Below are positions 26,843 through 36,219 of a stretch of DNA of 64,000 nucleotides, piece by piece. Position numbers and translations under genes: made by a program. The DNA is from Polaromonas sp. GTDB taxonomy: Bacteria > Pseudomonadota > Gammaproteobacteria > Burkholderiales > Burkholderiaceae_C. Under the pieces are notes generated by a model that saw only the letters and a program-made list of their open reading frames with translations, ran no database searches and was not told the origin of the DNA. The first letter of the stretch is position 1; every line of letters begins with the position of its first letter. The stretch covers positions 33,679 through 97,678 of the forward strand of contig NZ_JAQSDN010000049.1 of NCBI RefSeq assembly GCF_029945925.1, given 5' to 3'.

Positions 26843-28096
26843 TCAGGCCCGGATTTTGAAAGAATCGGCATATTTCTTCGGGTCCTTGCCGTCCCAGACC
26901 GTGCCGTCCATCAGCTTGTGGCTGCGCATCACGTCCTTGGGCACGCTGACCTTGGCGGCAGCGGCGGCGTCCTTGTAGATGTCGATCTGGTTGATCTGTT
27001 TGGCCAGGCCCAGGTAGTCCGGGTGGTCCTTGATCAGGCCCCAGCGCTTGTGTTGCGTCAGGAACCACATGCCGTCGGACAGGTAAGGGAAGTTGACCGC
27101 ACCGTCGTTGAAGAACTTCATGTAGTTCGGGTCATCCCAGGTCTTGCCCATGCCGTTCTGGTAGCGGCCCAGGATGCGCTGGTTGATCGCGTCGACGCTG
27201 GTGTTGACGTAGCTTTTTTCGGCAATCGTCTCGGCCATCTTGTTCTTGTTGGAGAGGCTGGCGTCTATCCATTTGCCGGCCTCGATGATGGCGGCCGTCA
27301 CGGCGCGTGCGGTGTTCGGGTATTTTTTGGCGAAGTCGGCCGTCGTGCCCAGCACCTTTTCGGGGTGATCCTTCCAGATGTCCTGCGTGGTGGTGGCGGT
27401 CACGCCGATGCCGTCGATGATGGCGCGGTGGTTCCAGGGTTCACCCACGCAAAAGCCGTCCATGTTGCCGATGCGCATATTGGCCACCATCTGCGGCGGC
27501 GGCACGGTGATGACCTTGGCGTCCTTCATCGGGTTGATACCGTTGGCGGCCAGCCAGTAGTACAGCCACATGGCATGGGTGCCGGTGGGGAAGGTCTGCG
27601 CGAAGGTGTATTCCCGCTTGTCGGAGGCCATCAGCCTGGCCAGACCGGCCCCGTCCACGGCGCCCTTGTCCGCGATTTTTTTGGACAGCGTGATGGCCTG
27701 CCCGTTGTGGTTCAGGTTCATCAGCACGGCCATGTCCTTTTTCGGGCCCGCCGTGCCCATGTGAACGCCGTAAATCAGGCCGTACAGCACGTGGGCGAAG
27801 TCGAGTTCGCCGTTGACCAGCTTGTCGCGCACCCCGGGCCAGCTCGCTTCCTTGCTCGGGATGATGGTCACGCCGTGTTTCTTGTCAAAACCCATGACCG
27901 AGGCCATGACCACGCTGGCGCAATCGGTCAGCGGGATGAAGCCGATCTTGACTTCCTTCTTCTCCGGCGCGTCGGATCCGGCCGCCCAGGCGCCCGGGTT
28001 GCCGATGCCGAAGGTGGCGGCGCCGCCCAGTGCGCCGGCCTGGCGGATGAAGTCGCGGCGTGTCGGCTTGCCTGGAGCGGGGGAGGTTTGCGTCAT
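26843..28096 (-). CDS. nrtA: nitrate ABC transporter substrate-binding protein (Tat signal)
   Basis: TRRDFIRQAGALGGAATFGIG; CVGEPWNHRAIIDGIGVTATTTQDIWKDHPEKVLG. Confidence 0.9.
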   Translation of the reverse strand: MTQTSPAPGKPTRRDFIRQAGALGGAATFGIGNPGAWAAGSDAPEKKEVKIGFIPLTDCASVVMASVMGFDKKHGVTIIPSKEASWPGVRDKLVNGELDFAHVLYGLIYGVHMGTAGPKKDMAVLMNLNHNGQAITLSKKIADKGAVDGAGLARLMASDKREYTFAQTFPTGTHAMWLYYWLAANGINPMKDAKVITVPPPQMVANMRIGNMDGFCVGEPWNHRAIIDGIGVTATTTQDIWKDHPEKVLGTTADFAKKYPNTARAVTAAIIEAGKWIDASLSNKNKMAETIAEKSYVNTSVDAINQRILGRYQNGMGKTWDDPNYMKFFNDGAVNFPYLSDGMWFLTQHKRWGLIKDHPDYLGLAKQINQIDIYKDAAAAAKVSVPKDVMRSHKLMDGTVWDGKDPKKYADSFKIRA

Positions 28097-28149
28097 GTGG
28101 AACTCCTTGAGTGACAAAACAGAAGACTGAAAAAAGAAACGCGAAAAAT

Positions 28150-28215
28150 CAAAGAGGAAAAACAAAACGGCGCCCATTTCGGGCCTGCGCAAGCAGGCTG
28201 GAAATGGACGCCGTT
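28150..28215 (-). promoter_or_regulatory. Leader terminator hairpin upstream of nrtA, candidate NasR(ANTAR)-controlled attenuator
   Basis: Minus strand AACGGCGTCCATTTC-cag-CCTGCTTGCGCAGG-ccc-GAAATGGGCGCCGTT followed by TTGTTTTTCC, in the ~340-nt leader between a NIT-ANTAR gene and nrtA. Confidence 0.7.
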
Positions 28216-28438
28216 GTCCCGGTGAAGCCGTGGAAGACTTTTGAAACGGACCGCCGTTGGCCCCTTCATGCCATTAACCAAGCAGCAACCGTGCCAGATG
28301 ATTTCAATGCGGAGGTCGGGCTGGTGTTTGCCTCTGAAAAACGGCCTGGCGCGGCGGCGCCGGGGATGCAGGACACGTTCAGCCGGGGTGCGCCATCATG
28401 GTGCGGATGCCCTCAGGCGGCACAGGCCTTGTGCTGAA

Positions 28439-29710
28439 TCAGGGCGTTCCGGTGGCCAGGTAGTCCGCCATGGCCAGCACGGCTTCGGCCACGTCGGTCA
28501 GGCGGCGGTTCTGGTTCATGGCGGTTTGCCTGAGCATCTTGTAGGCCTCTTCTTCACTGAGCTTGCGGTGCGCCATCAGCAGGCCCTTGGCGCGTTCGAT
28601 GAGCTTTCGCTCGTTGAGAGAGGCGCGCGCCGTCTCCAGCTCGTCGCTCATGGCCTGTAGCCGGCTCGCCTGGTCCTGGACCAGCTCGAGGATGGAACGG
28701 TCCAGGTGCGGGCCGTAAGAAGTGGCCGAGGGACCGGTCTGGCCCGTTCCTGCCGGCAGGCTGCCACCCTTTGCCGTGAGTGCGGCGAGGATCATCTGGT
28801 GGTCGCGCAGTTCGGCGCGGGCCTGCACGATCTTCTGTTCGCACAGCTGCAGCAGCTCGGCGGCCAGCTGGTCTTCGACGGTTTTCATGGCATCGATGCG
28901 GTGGGTGCAGCAGTCGAACCAGGTCTGGCTCAGGTTGGGGTCGAGGACGCCGGTTGCCACCGAGCAGGCGATGCGGCGCAGGCGTTCCAGGTCTGCCAGC
29001 GTGGCGGTGCTCTGGCTGGTCTGCCAGAGTTCGCGCAGCGCCAGCGTCGAAAAGTCGCTGAACACCTGCACGCAGCGTTCCTGCGACTGGATCAGGTGCA
29101 GCCATTGCTGCTGGCGCTGGCTGTCGGTCTGGCCCGAAGCGAAGGTGGCCGCGCCAAACGCGCGCTCCTGGCCGGCAAACTCCTTGCCCTGCATGAAGTT
29201 GAACATGGCCACCAGCAGCCGCGAAATCTCGGGGTTGGTGGCGCTGTCGGCCGCTTCAAAGACCACGGCCAGCAGGCCGGCGATCAGCTTGACAAATGCC
29301 GCCGTGGCCTCCGCCGCGGCCACTTCCTGCGCCCTGATGCGGGCCCGCAGGGCGGGCAGGGCGTCGAGTTCGTGCAGGACAAAGGCAATGCGGCTGAACA
29401 GCCGGGCGCCGTTGTTCAGGTGGCCGGCATCGGTGTCCAGGCGGTCGAAGCTGGCGCGCAGCTCGTCCTCGACCTGCTGGCAATCGAGCACCTGGCGAGG
29501 CAGCTGCGCGGCAAACCGGGCGCCCTGCGAGCCCAGAAAAACATTGGAAATGCCGCGTTCCTTCTGCAGCACGTGGACCAGCCGCCCGATCACGTTGACC
29601 AGCGCGCTGGTGCGCGTGAGTTGCTCGAGGTCGTTGATTTCGCAGCGCCTGGCGGCAATCAGAAAGCTCAATCCGGATTTCATCGTTTCAGTCAAAGGGA
29701 GGTCCGTCAT
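28439..29710 (-). CDS. nasR: NasR-like nitrate/nitrite-sensing (NIT) + ANTAR antitermination regulator
   Basis: NIT-like [27 protein letters not shown]-terminal [52 protein letters not shown]. Confidence 0.85.
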   Translation of the reverse strand: MTDLPLTETMKSGLSFLIAARRCEINDLEQLTRTSALVNVIGRLVHVLQKERGISNVFLGSQGARFAAQLPRQVLDCQQVEDELRASFDRLDTDAGHLNNGARLFSRIAFVLHELDALPALRARIRAQEVAAAEATAAFVKLIAGLLAVVFEAADSATNPEISRLLVAMFNFMQGKEFAGQERAFGAATFASGQTDSQRQQQWLHLIQSQERCVQVFSDFSTLALRELWQTSQSTATLADLERLRRIACSVATGVLDPNLSQTWFDCCTHRIDAMKTVEDQLAAELLQLCEQKIVQARAELRDHQMILAALTAKGGSLPAGTGQTGPSATSYGPHLDRSILELVQDQASRLQAMSDELETARASLNERKLIERAKGLLMAHRKLSEEEAYKMLRQTAMNQNRRLTDVAEAVLAMADYLATGTP

Positions 29711-29789
29711 TGTCCAGCAACATTCATGCCCCGGGCCGCTTCCGGCCCGGACCGGGGCGAACGGCGCACCGCGCTTTACACTGGAGGCC

Positions 29790-30827
29790 ATGCTTGTACT
29801 GGGAATTGAATCGAGTTGTGACGAAACCGGCGTGGCGCTTGTCGATGCCTCGGGGCAGGGCGTGCCGGCTTTGCTGGCGCACGCGCTGCACAGCCAGATC
29901 GACATGCACCAGGCCTACGGCGGCGTGGTGCCCGAACTGGCCAGCCGCGACCACATCCGCCGTGTGTTGCCGCTGATCAGCGAGGTGCTGGGTCAGGCGC
30001 GGCGTTCGCTGGCCGATGTGGACGTGGTGGCCTACACGCGCGGCCCGGGCCTGGCCGGCGCGCTGCTGGTGGGCGCCGGCGTGGCCTGTTCGCTGGCAGC
30101 GGCGCTGGGCAAGCCGGTGATGGGGGTGCATCACCTCGAAGGGCATTTGCTCTCGCCTTTTTTGAGCGCCGATCCGCCGCAGTTTTCATTTGTGGCGCTG
30201 CTGGTGTCCGGCGGCCACACCCAGCTGATGCGGGTGAACCGGGTGGGCAGTTACGAGTTGCTGGGTGAAACCATTGACGATGCCGCCGGTGAGGCCTTTG
30301 ACAAGTCAGCCAAGTTGCTGGGCCTGCCTTATCCTGGCGGGCCGCACCTGGCCAAGCTGGCGCTGGGCGGCGACGCCCAGGCCTTCAAGTTGCCCCGGCC
30401 CCTGCTGCACAGCGGCGACCTCGATTTTTCATTTTCCGGCCTCAAAACCGCGGTGCTGACGCAGGCAAAAAAACTCGGTGAGCCCATGGGCGAGCAGGCC
30501 CGGGCCGACCTGGCGGCCTCGACGCAGGCGGCCATTGTGGAAGTGCTGGTCAAAAAATCGTTGAAAGCGCTGGAGCAGACCGGCCTGAAGCGGCTGGTGG
30601 TGGCCGGCGGCGTGGGGGCCAATACCCTGCTGCGTGAACAGCTCAACGCGGCCTGCGCGACAAAGGGTATTCGGGTGCATTACCCCGAAATGCATTTGTG
30701 CACCGACAACGGCGCCATGATCGCGCTGGCGGCCGGCATGCGGCTGCAGGCAGGCCTGGAAAGCCTGCAGCGCGGCTACACCTTTGACGTGAAGCCGCGC
30801 TGGGGTCTGGCGGAGATCGCGGTCTAG
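29790..30827 (+). CDS. tsaD: tRNA N6-adenosine threonylcarbamoyltransferase
   Basis: [22 protein letters not shown]...[26 protein letters not shown] at 29790. Confidence 0.95.
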   Translation: MLVLGIESSCDETGVALVDASGQGVPALLAHALHSQIDMHQAYGGVVPELASRDHIRRVLPLISEVLGQARRSLADVDVVAYTRGPGLAGALLVGAGVACSLAAALGKPVMGVHHLEGHLLSPFLSADPPQFSFVALLVSGGHTQLMRVNRVGSYELLGETIDDAAGEAFDKSAKLLGLPYPGGPHLAKLALGGDAQAFKLPRPLLHSGDLDFSFSGLKTAVLTQAKKLGEPMGEQARADLAASTQAAIVEVLVKKSLKALEQTGLKRLVVAGGVGANTLLREQLNAACATKGIRVHYPEMHLCTDNGAMIALAAGMRLQAGLESLQRGYTFDVKPRWGLAEIAV

Positions 30828-31104
30828 GCTTGATGCCCGTTGTGCAGCCGGCTCGGTGGCCGGTCAGCGGCATCCCCTTGTTGACGGGGATTTCCCCTCA
30901 AGCGTCAACCTCAACACGCTGTTTTCCAGTCTGGCGCTGCTGGCTGCAGCGTCGTTCTGGCTGGCTATGCGCCGCACATTGCCTTCGACGCCGATCTCAG
31001 GCTGCACTCTTGTCAGACCCGGAAAACATCCCCCGGCTGGGTGACACATGACTGGCTGCCCGCCACCGGAGGCAGGGTGTCGCCAGCAAGGGCAAAAACC
31101 CCAT

Positions 31105-31152
31105 TATCCATATGGGTTACGCAGCATCACCCTTCGCGGTGATAGACGGAGC
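31105..31152 (+). promoter_or_regulatory. Conserved ~48-bp promoter-like element, copy upstream of tusA-dsrE2
   Basis: TATCCATATGGGTTACGCAGCATCACCCTTCGCGGTGATAGACGGAGC; gap-free alignment with 57571-57618 and the complement of 39372-39419. Confidence 0.7.
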
Positions 31153-31194
31153 GCGACAGCTACTAAAAAATCAATCTCTACAGCGGACACGGTG

Positions 31195-31237
31195 CCTGTT
31201 GCCGGGGATGGTTTGTGGTTTCCGCCGCAGCAACAGG
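31195..31237 (+). other. Inverted repeat in the tusA 5' leader
   Basis: CCTGTTGC(31195-31202) ... GCAACAGG(31230-31237), perfect 8-bp arms. Confidence 0.5.
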
Positions 31238-31267
31238 TTGCAATCATTGAATCAACGGAGACAAGAC

Positions 31268-31495
31268 ATGGAATTCAACAAGGAATTTGACGCATCTGGC
31301 ATGGCCTGCCCGCTGCCCATCGTGAAAACCAAGAAGGCGCTGGCCGACATGAGTTCCGGGCAGGTGCTGCGCGTCATCGCCACTGATCCCGGATCGGTCT
31401 GCGATATGGCCGCCTTTGCCGAGCAGACCGGCAACACACTGCTGGAACAAGGCACCGAAAGCGGCAAGCACGTCTTCTATCTCAAGAAAGCCTGA
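31268..31495 (+). CDS. tusA: sulfur carrier protein TusA
   Basis: FDASGMACPLPIVKTKKALADMSSGQVLRVIATDPGSV (CPxP motif). Confidence 0.95.
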   Translation: MEFNKEFDASGMACPLPIVKTKKALADMSSGQVLRVIATDPGSVCDMAAFAEQTGNTLLEQGTESGKHVFYLKKA

Positions 31496-31535
31496 GCCCG
31501 AGAGCGCAGCTCAACACACCCCGGAGCACATACGC

Positions 31536-32006
31536 ATGGCAAGCAAAAAAATGGCGCTGATCGCCACCAAAGGCACGCTGGACATGGCCTATCCGCCTTT
31601 CATCCTGGCGTCCACTGCGGCAGCGCTGGGCTGGGAGGTCCAGATTTTTTTTACCTTCTACGGACTTCAGTTGCTGCGCAAGAGCCTGGATGGCGTCAAG
31701 ATCAGCCCGCTGGCCAATCCCGCCATGCCCATGCCTGTGCCGATGCCGGTCATGGTGCAGATGCTGCCGGGCATGGAATCCATGGCCACGATGATGATGA
31801 AGAACAAGATGAAGTCCAAAGGCGTGGCGTCCTTGCAGGAACTGCGTGACCTCTGTCTCGAGGCGGAGGTCAAGTTTGTCGCTTGCCAGATGACGGTGGA
31901 CCTGTTCGAGTTTGAGACCAGCGAGTTCATCAAGGATGTGGAGTACGGCGGCGCCGCCACCTTCATGAAGTTTGCGGGCGAATCCGACGTCTGCCTGTTT
32001 ATTTGA
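31536..32006 (+). CDS. dsrE2: DsrE2-like protein (DsrE/DsrF/DrsH-like family)
   Basis: KMALIATKGTLDMAYPPFILASTAAALGWEVQIFFTFYGLQLL...KFVACQMTVDLFEF; tusA-dsrE2 pairing. Confidence 0.9.
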   Translation: MASKKMALIATKGTLDMAYPPFILASTAAALGWEVQIFFTFYGLQLLRKSLDGVKISPLANPAMPMPVPMPVMVQMLPGMESMATMMMKNKMKSKGVASLQELRDLCLEAEVKFVACQMTVDLFEFETSEFIKDVEYGGAATFMKFAGESDVCLFI

Positions 32007-32299
32007 GAAACCCTGTTGCCGGTACAGCCTGTGCCGGCATCCACCAACTGCGAAGCCATCCCGGACGGGATCGGCAGTGTGACAGTACGGTCAAAACCGA
32101 AATAGAACAAGGTCATGAAAAAAATCTGCTCCTGTGCTCTACCCTGCCTGGCTTGTCACAGGCTGGCCTGCCGGCCTTGGGAACGGCGCAGGTCATGGGC
32201 ATCTTCAGTGTCTCCTGAAAGCATTCGGGACACGCTCACCCGCGTCGCGGGTGGCGACGAACGAAGCAAGCCGTCATTTTCCAGTCTGGAGCGTTTGAC

Positions 32300-33403
32300 A
32301 TGAGCGAAGCAATCAGCCCAGCCACCATGGTCGTATGGGGCGGCTTTGTTCTGGCCTTTATTTTTGGCGCAGTCGCCAACAAGACCAACTTCTGCACCAT
32401 GGGGGCTATCTCTGACATTGTCAACATGGCGCACTGGGGGCGCATGCGCATGTGGCTTCTCACGATTGCGGTGGCCGTGGTGGGTTCCAACCTGCTGTAT
32501 TACTTTGGCCTGATCGATCTCTCCAAGTCCGTCTATCAACGCCCGTCGCTGAGCTGGCTTTCCATGCTGCTGGGGGGCTTTCTGTTTGGCGTGGGTATGA
32601 CGATCGCGGCGGGCTGCACCAACAAGAATCTGGTGCGCCTGGGCGGCGGCAGTGTGCGCTCGCTGGTGGTGCTGGTATTTCTGGCGATTTCGGCTTACAT
32701 GACGCTCAAGGGCTTGTTCGGCCAGTGGCGTGCCAGCTATCTGGATACGGTGGTGCTCGACTTGTCCCAATGGGGTCTGACCACGCAGGGGCTGTCGCAA
32801 ATTCTGGCCAGGCTGACCGGCCTGCCCGAAAAAACCGCCTTGCTCACCACCGCGCTGTTGGCAGGTCTGGGTCTGCTGGTGTTCGTCTTCAAGGACAAAC
32901 GCTTTCGCGGCAATCTGTCACAAGTGACCGGCGCGATTGTTCTTGGTTTGCTGATCGTCGCGGCCTGGTTTCTGACCGGGAACATCGGCTATGGTGAAAA
33001 CCCCGATACGCTGGAAACCGTGTATTTCGCGACCAACACCCGCACGCTGGAATCGCTGAGCTTTGTCGCGCCAACGGCTTTCAGCCTGGAGCTGCTGATG
33101 TTGTGGACGGACAAGTCGATGCGTGTGACGTTTGGTATCGCTACGGTGATCGGTGTTGTGCTCGGCTCCTTTGCCTATGCCGTCAGCACGCGGCAGTTTC
33201 GCTGGGAAGGTTTTGCCTCGCTGGAAGATTTGCGCACCCAGCTGACAGGCGCAGTGCTGATGGGTTTCGGTGGCGTCACAGCGCTTGGCTGCACCATTGG
33301 CCAGGGTCTCTCGGGCGTCTCCACCCTGGCGCTGGGCTCGTTCATTGCGCTGACGGGCATCGTCTCCGGCGCGGTCGTCACGATGAAGTGGCAGCAGCGC
33401 TGA
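32300..33403 (+). CDS. YeeE/YedE family (DUF395) sulfur-compound transporter
   Basis: NKTNFCTMGAISDIVN, TIAAGCTNKNLVRLGGGSVRSL, GGVTALGCTIGQGLSGVSTLALGS repeats. Confidence 0.9.
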   Translation: MSEAISPATMVVWGGFVLAFIFGAVANKTNFCTMGAISDIVNMAHWGRMRMWLLTIAVAVVGSNLLYYFGLIDLSKSVYQRPSLSWLSMLLGGFLFGVGMTIAAGCTNKNLVRLGGGSVRSLVVLVFLAISAYMTLKGLFGQWRASYLDTVVLDLSQWGLTTQGLSQILARLTGLPEKTALLTTALLAGLGLLVFVFKDKRFRGNLSQVTGAIVLGLLIVAAWFLTGNIGYGENPDTLETVYFATNTRTLESLSFVAPTAFSLELLMLWTDKSMRVTFGIATVIGVVLGSFAYAVSTRQFRWEGFASLEDLRTQLTGAVLMGFGGVTALGCTIGQGLSGVSTLALGSFIALTGIVSGAVVTMKWQQR

Positions 33404-33439
33404 AAAGGCGCACGGCTCTTGTGGCCCGGCGGCCTGGCA

Positions 33440-33606
33440 CTAGTACTGCAGCACGGAAGTAGCGAAACAAAATGAAAGTGATGACTTCGTGCCCAGGGCA
33501 AGGCGCAAGCCGCAGCGAAGGCTGTGCGCCTTCGCAAGGATTGCAACGCCGCCATGGGTGCGAAGGCGCGCTTTCATGTTTCGATATTTTCGGGTTGCAG
33601 TACTAG
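33440..33606. mobile_element. MITE-like element with ~37-bp imperfect terminal inverted repeats
   Basis: Left CTAGTACTGCAGCACGGAAGTAGCGAAACAAAATGAAAG; complement of right CTAGTACTGCAACCCGAAAATATCGAAACATGAAAG; no conserved coding potential. Confidence 0.8.
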
Positions 33607-34046
33607 GGCTTGGGTGTCTGGGCGCGGCGCCGCGGCTGCCACGCCATCATGCTGGCGACAATCTCTCCCCAGGGCAACTCCAGCAGGCTCGCATCGTTGC
33701 GCTTGGCCTTTTGCACCATGGCATGGACGTCAGCCGTGGGCGCCGCCACCGCGGCCTGCAAGCCGCGCAGGCCGCCGCATTGCAGCTGCATGGCTTTGGC
33801 GTGGACCAGGGGAACACCCGGGCGGGGCAGGCGCAGCGCGAACGTAGCCCGCTCACGGAACAGGCTTTCCAGCGTCGTGCAGTTGATACGGGCCACTTCA
33901 AGCGAGCAGGCGACGACTTCGCGCTCGGCCAGCGCGTGCCGGCTGGCCAGTTCGCACTGGGCACAGCCCGCCAGAAGGGCCCTCTCGAACACACAGGGTG
34001 AGAGGTTGAGGGTCCGGCGTGACGCGTGATACGCAGGCTCATCCAC
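33603..34046 (-). CDS. conserved-looking hypothetical protein of the Cas6-like operon
   Basis: ORF up to 34121; GTG at 34046 avoids overlap with the upstream gene. SPCVFERALLAGCAQCELASRHALAEREVVACS...INCTTLESLFRERATF...MQLQCGGLRGLQ; stop codon is supplied by the MITE end. Confidence 0.6.
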   Translation of the reverse strand: MDEPAYHASRRTLNLSPCVFERALLAGCAQCELASRHALAEREVVACSLEVARINCTTLESLFRERATFALRLPRPGVPLVHAKAMQLQCGGLRGLQAAVAAPTADVHAMVQKAKRNDASLLELPWGEIVASMMAWQPRRRAQTPKP

Positions 34047-34056
34047 GGTGAGGATC

Positions 34057-34275
34057 TCAGTCGTCGCCCCTGGGTCCCGGCGTGCGAACCTGGCACAACA
34101 GGTCTTCGGCCTGCAGCTCATTGTCTGCGAACATGATTTTTATTTTTCCCGGCGAGTCGACCGTCTGTTCGGCACGCAGTCGCTTGGCATGGATGGACGC
34201 TTGCTGGAAGGTTCCGGACTCGGACAGTTTTTCCAGCTGCGCGAAGGGTTTGATCAGGTAGATGTAGTAGGGCAT
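34057..34275 (-). CDS. small hypothetical protein (72 aa)
   Basis: MPYYIYLIKPFAQLEKLSESGTFQQASIHAKRLRAEQTVDSPGKIKIMFADNELQAEDLLCQVR; same strand, tight operon spacing. Confidence 0.7.
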   Translation of the reverse strand: MPYYIYLIKPFAQLEKLSESGTFQQASIHAKRLRAEQTVDSPGKIKIMFADNELQAEDLLCQVRTPGPRGDD

Positions 34276-34306
34276 GGGTCGGATTCAATCTGTCGGGGTG
34301 ACGACT

Positions 34307-34696
34307 TCAGATGTAGTGTTTGGAAGCGCGCCGGCGCCCCGGCAGGGCCTTCTGGATAATGACGCCGCGCACGGCGCTCAGGTCCGGCAGCGGCGCATCG
34401 GCGAAAGCCGGGTTCAGCGGGTGCAGCACCCAGCCGGTACCAGCGCGCAGCAGTTGCCTGAAGGTCCAGGCTTGCTGGTGCCAGGCCAGCACATAGGAGC
34501 CGTCCCGGGCCATTCCGTCGGGCTCGATGATGATGATCTCGCCCTCGTTGAACTCGGGTGCCATGCTGTGGCCCAGCACCATCAGCGCAAAGGACTCGCC
34601 GCCCGCGCAGTCGGGCACCAGGGTATCGGCCGCTGGGGAAGTCGCATCGGCATAGGTGCTCCCATGCGATGTTGAGGAATCCGGGCCTGGCAGCAT
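34307..34696 (-). CDS. S24/LexA-type peptidase-fold protein without HTH domain
   Basis: ALMVLGHSMAPEFNEGEIIIIEPDG...DGSYVLAWHQQAWTFRQLLRAGTGWVLHPLNPAF. Confidence 0.75.
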   Translation of the reverse strand: MLPGPDSSTSHGSTYADATSPAADTLVPDCAGGESFALMVLGHSMAPEFNEGEIIIIEPDGMARDGSYVLAWHQQAWTFRQLLRAGTGWVLHPLNPAFADAPLPDLSAVRGVIIQKALPGRRRASKHYI

Positions 34697-34723
34697 GTGA
34701 AAACTCGGTAAATAGGTGTCGAC

Positions 34724-36199
34724 TCACAGCACCTGGGTGACTATTTGGGCCGCTGCGACGCCTGCCGCGCGCAGTTCATCATGCAGTGTGCTGACAAAGC
34801 CAGCGGGCCCGGCCAGATAGAAATCACAGTCAATGTCAAACAGGTCGGCCCGCATGGCTTGGGCGATCTGCCGGGCGCCGACTGCAACATCTGCATGTGA
34901 CACCAACTCAAATTCAAACTGGTCCAGCGCCTCGGACCAGGCGCGGCACTGGTTGCTGAAGAAATGCCCATCGCTGCCCGTGGCCAGCCAGAACAGCGAG
35001 AGCGAAGGCGCCGCATCCAGCGACAGCGCATGCTCGATCAGGCTTTTGATGGGCGCGAAGCCGCCATCGCAGGCGGCGAATACCAGCGGACGGTGTCCAT
35101 CGGCCAATACGAACTCACCCGTTGGCCCCAACACCCTGACGGCGGCGCCGGGCTGGATATCACCCGCAAACAGGTGCCGCGCCAGAGCGTCGGACTCATC
35201 GCGGGAAATGAAAAAGAGCAGATTCCGGTCGTCACAGGGACAACTGGCTATCGGGTGGGTGGCATGCGCATCGCCTTGCCCTGGCATCGTCCACCCCAGC
35301 GACACCGACTGGCCGGCCAGGAAGCGCAGCCTGTGCGTACGCGGCGTCTGCAGATGCAGCAGCCGCGTATCGGGCGCCTGTGCAGTCACGGCTCTCACTT
35401 GCGCCACGATGTGCTGTTCAGGGATATCCAGCGGCCCGCTGGCCTCCAGCAGCTCCAGCGTGAGCTCGCTGCTGGCGGCGGTGTTGCAGCACATCAGGGT
35501 GTAGCCCTGGGTTTTTTCTGCTTCCGACAGGGCGTAGTCAAAGTGCTGGGTTTTCACAACCTCGCCGGAAATCACGCGCACCTTGCACATGCCGCAACTG
35601 CCATTGCCGCAGCCGTAGTTGAGTTTGAGCCCGGCCTGCAGCCCCGACTGCAACAGGGTGGCACGCCCCTCCACCGAGAATTCGTGCCCACTGGGGCGCA
35701 CCGTCACCTGTGCCGACATCACTTTGAGCATATCGTCCATCACCTCCAGCAAATCGACTGATTCGGTGGCCAACGCCTGCGCCAGGCCCTGGGTAACCTG
35801 TTGTTCCAGCGCCTGCCAGGTGGCATCGCCAGGACGCTTTGCGGCCAGTTCCCGAATGCGCTGTTGCAGCGCGATCACCAGGCCGTGGTAACGCTGCAGG
35901 TGCTTGCGCACGTCGGCCAGTTCCTGGCTTTGCGCAAACAGCCGCTGCGCCAGCACTTCCTGGCTGGGCAACATGCGCTCGCGCACGCGCCTGCCGAATG
36001 CTTCGTCCCGGATTTGCGCCACGCGCTCCAGCAAACCGGATTCCTCAAGCTTGGCGCCGGGGTACAGGCGCAGCAAGGCATCGGTGGACACCAGTCCGTC
36101 ACTCAGGACCAGCGTGCCGTCGCGCACCTGTTGCTGCAGCACCCCGCGCGCCACGCCCACCAACTGGGCGGCACGCCATACGCTGACCTGATGTGACAT
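34724..36199 (-). CDS. HTH-like/coiled-coil N-terminus + 2Fe-2S ferredoxin + FNR-type reductase fusion
   Basis: N-term SVWRAAQLVGVARGVLQQQVRDGTL; ferredoxin LNYGCGNGSCGMCKVRVISGEVV...TLMCCNTA; NAD-binding C-term RVLGPTGEFVL, FYLAGPAGFVSTLHDEL. Confidence 0.8.
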   Translation of the reverse strand: MSHQVSVWRAAQLVGVARGVLQQQVRDGTLVLSDGLVSTDALLRLYPGAKLEESGLLERVAQIRDEAFGRRVRERMLPSQEVLAQRLFAQSQELADVRKHLQRYHGLVIALQQRIRELAAKRPGDATWQALEQQVTQGLAQALATESVDLLEVMDDMLKVMSAQVTVRPSGHEFSVEGRATLLQSGLQAGLKLNYGCGNGSCGMCKVRVISGEVVKTQHFDYALSEAEKTQGYTLMCCNTAASSELTLELLEASGPLDIPEQHIVAQVRAVTAQAPDTRLLHLQTPRTHRLRFLAGQSVSLGWTMPGQGDAHATHPIASCPCDDRNLLFFISRDESDALARHLFAGDIQPGAAVRVLGPTGEFVLADGHRPLVFAACDGGFAPIKSLIEHALSLDAAPSLSLFWLATGSDGHFFSNQCRAWSEALDQFEFELVSHADVAVGARQIAQAMRADLFDIDCDFYLAGPAGFVSTLHDELRAAGVAAAQIVTQVL

Positions 36200-36219
36200 G
36201 GTGCTCTTCCGCTATTGTT

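Noticed and set aside
28722-29789. N-terminal extension of tsaD in the 701-aa ORF
   Set aside because: The extension is antisense to nasR; TsaD starts at [14 protein letters not shown] (29790).
32115-32303. 62-aa ORF MKKICSCALPCLACHRLACRPW...
   Set aside because: Overlaps the YeeE start, no recognisable family; could be a decayed gene start but evidence is too weak.
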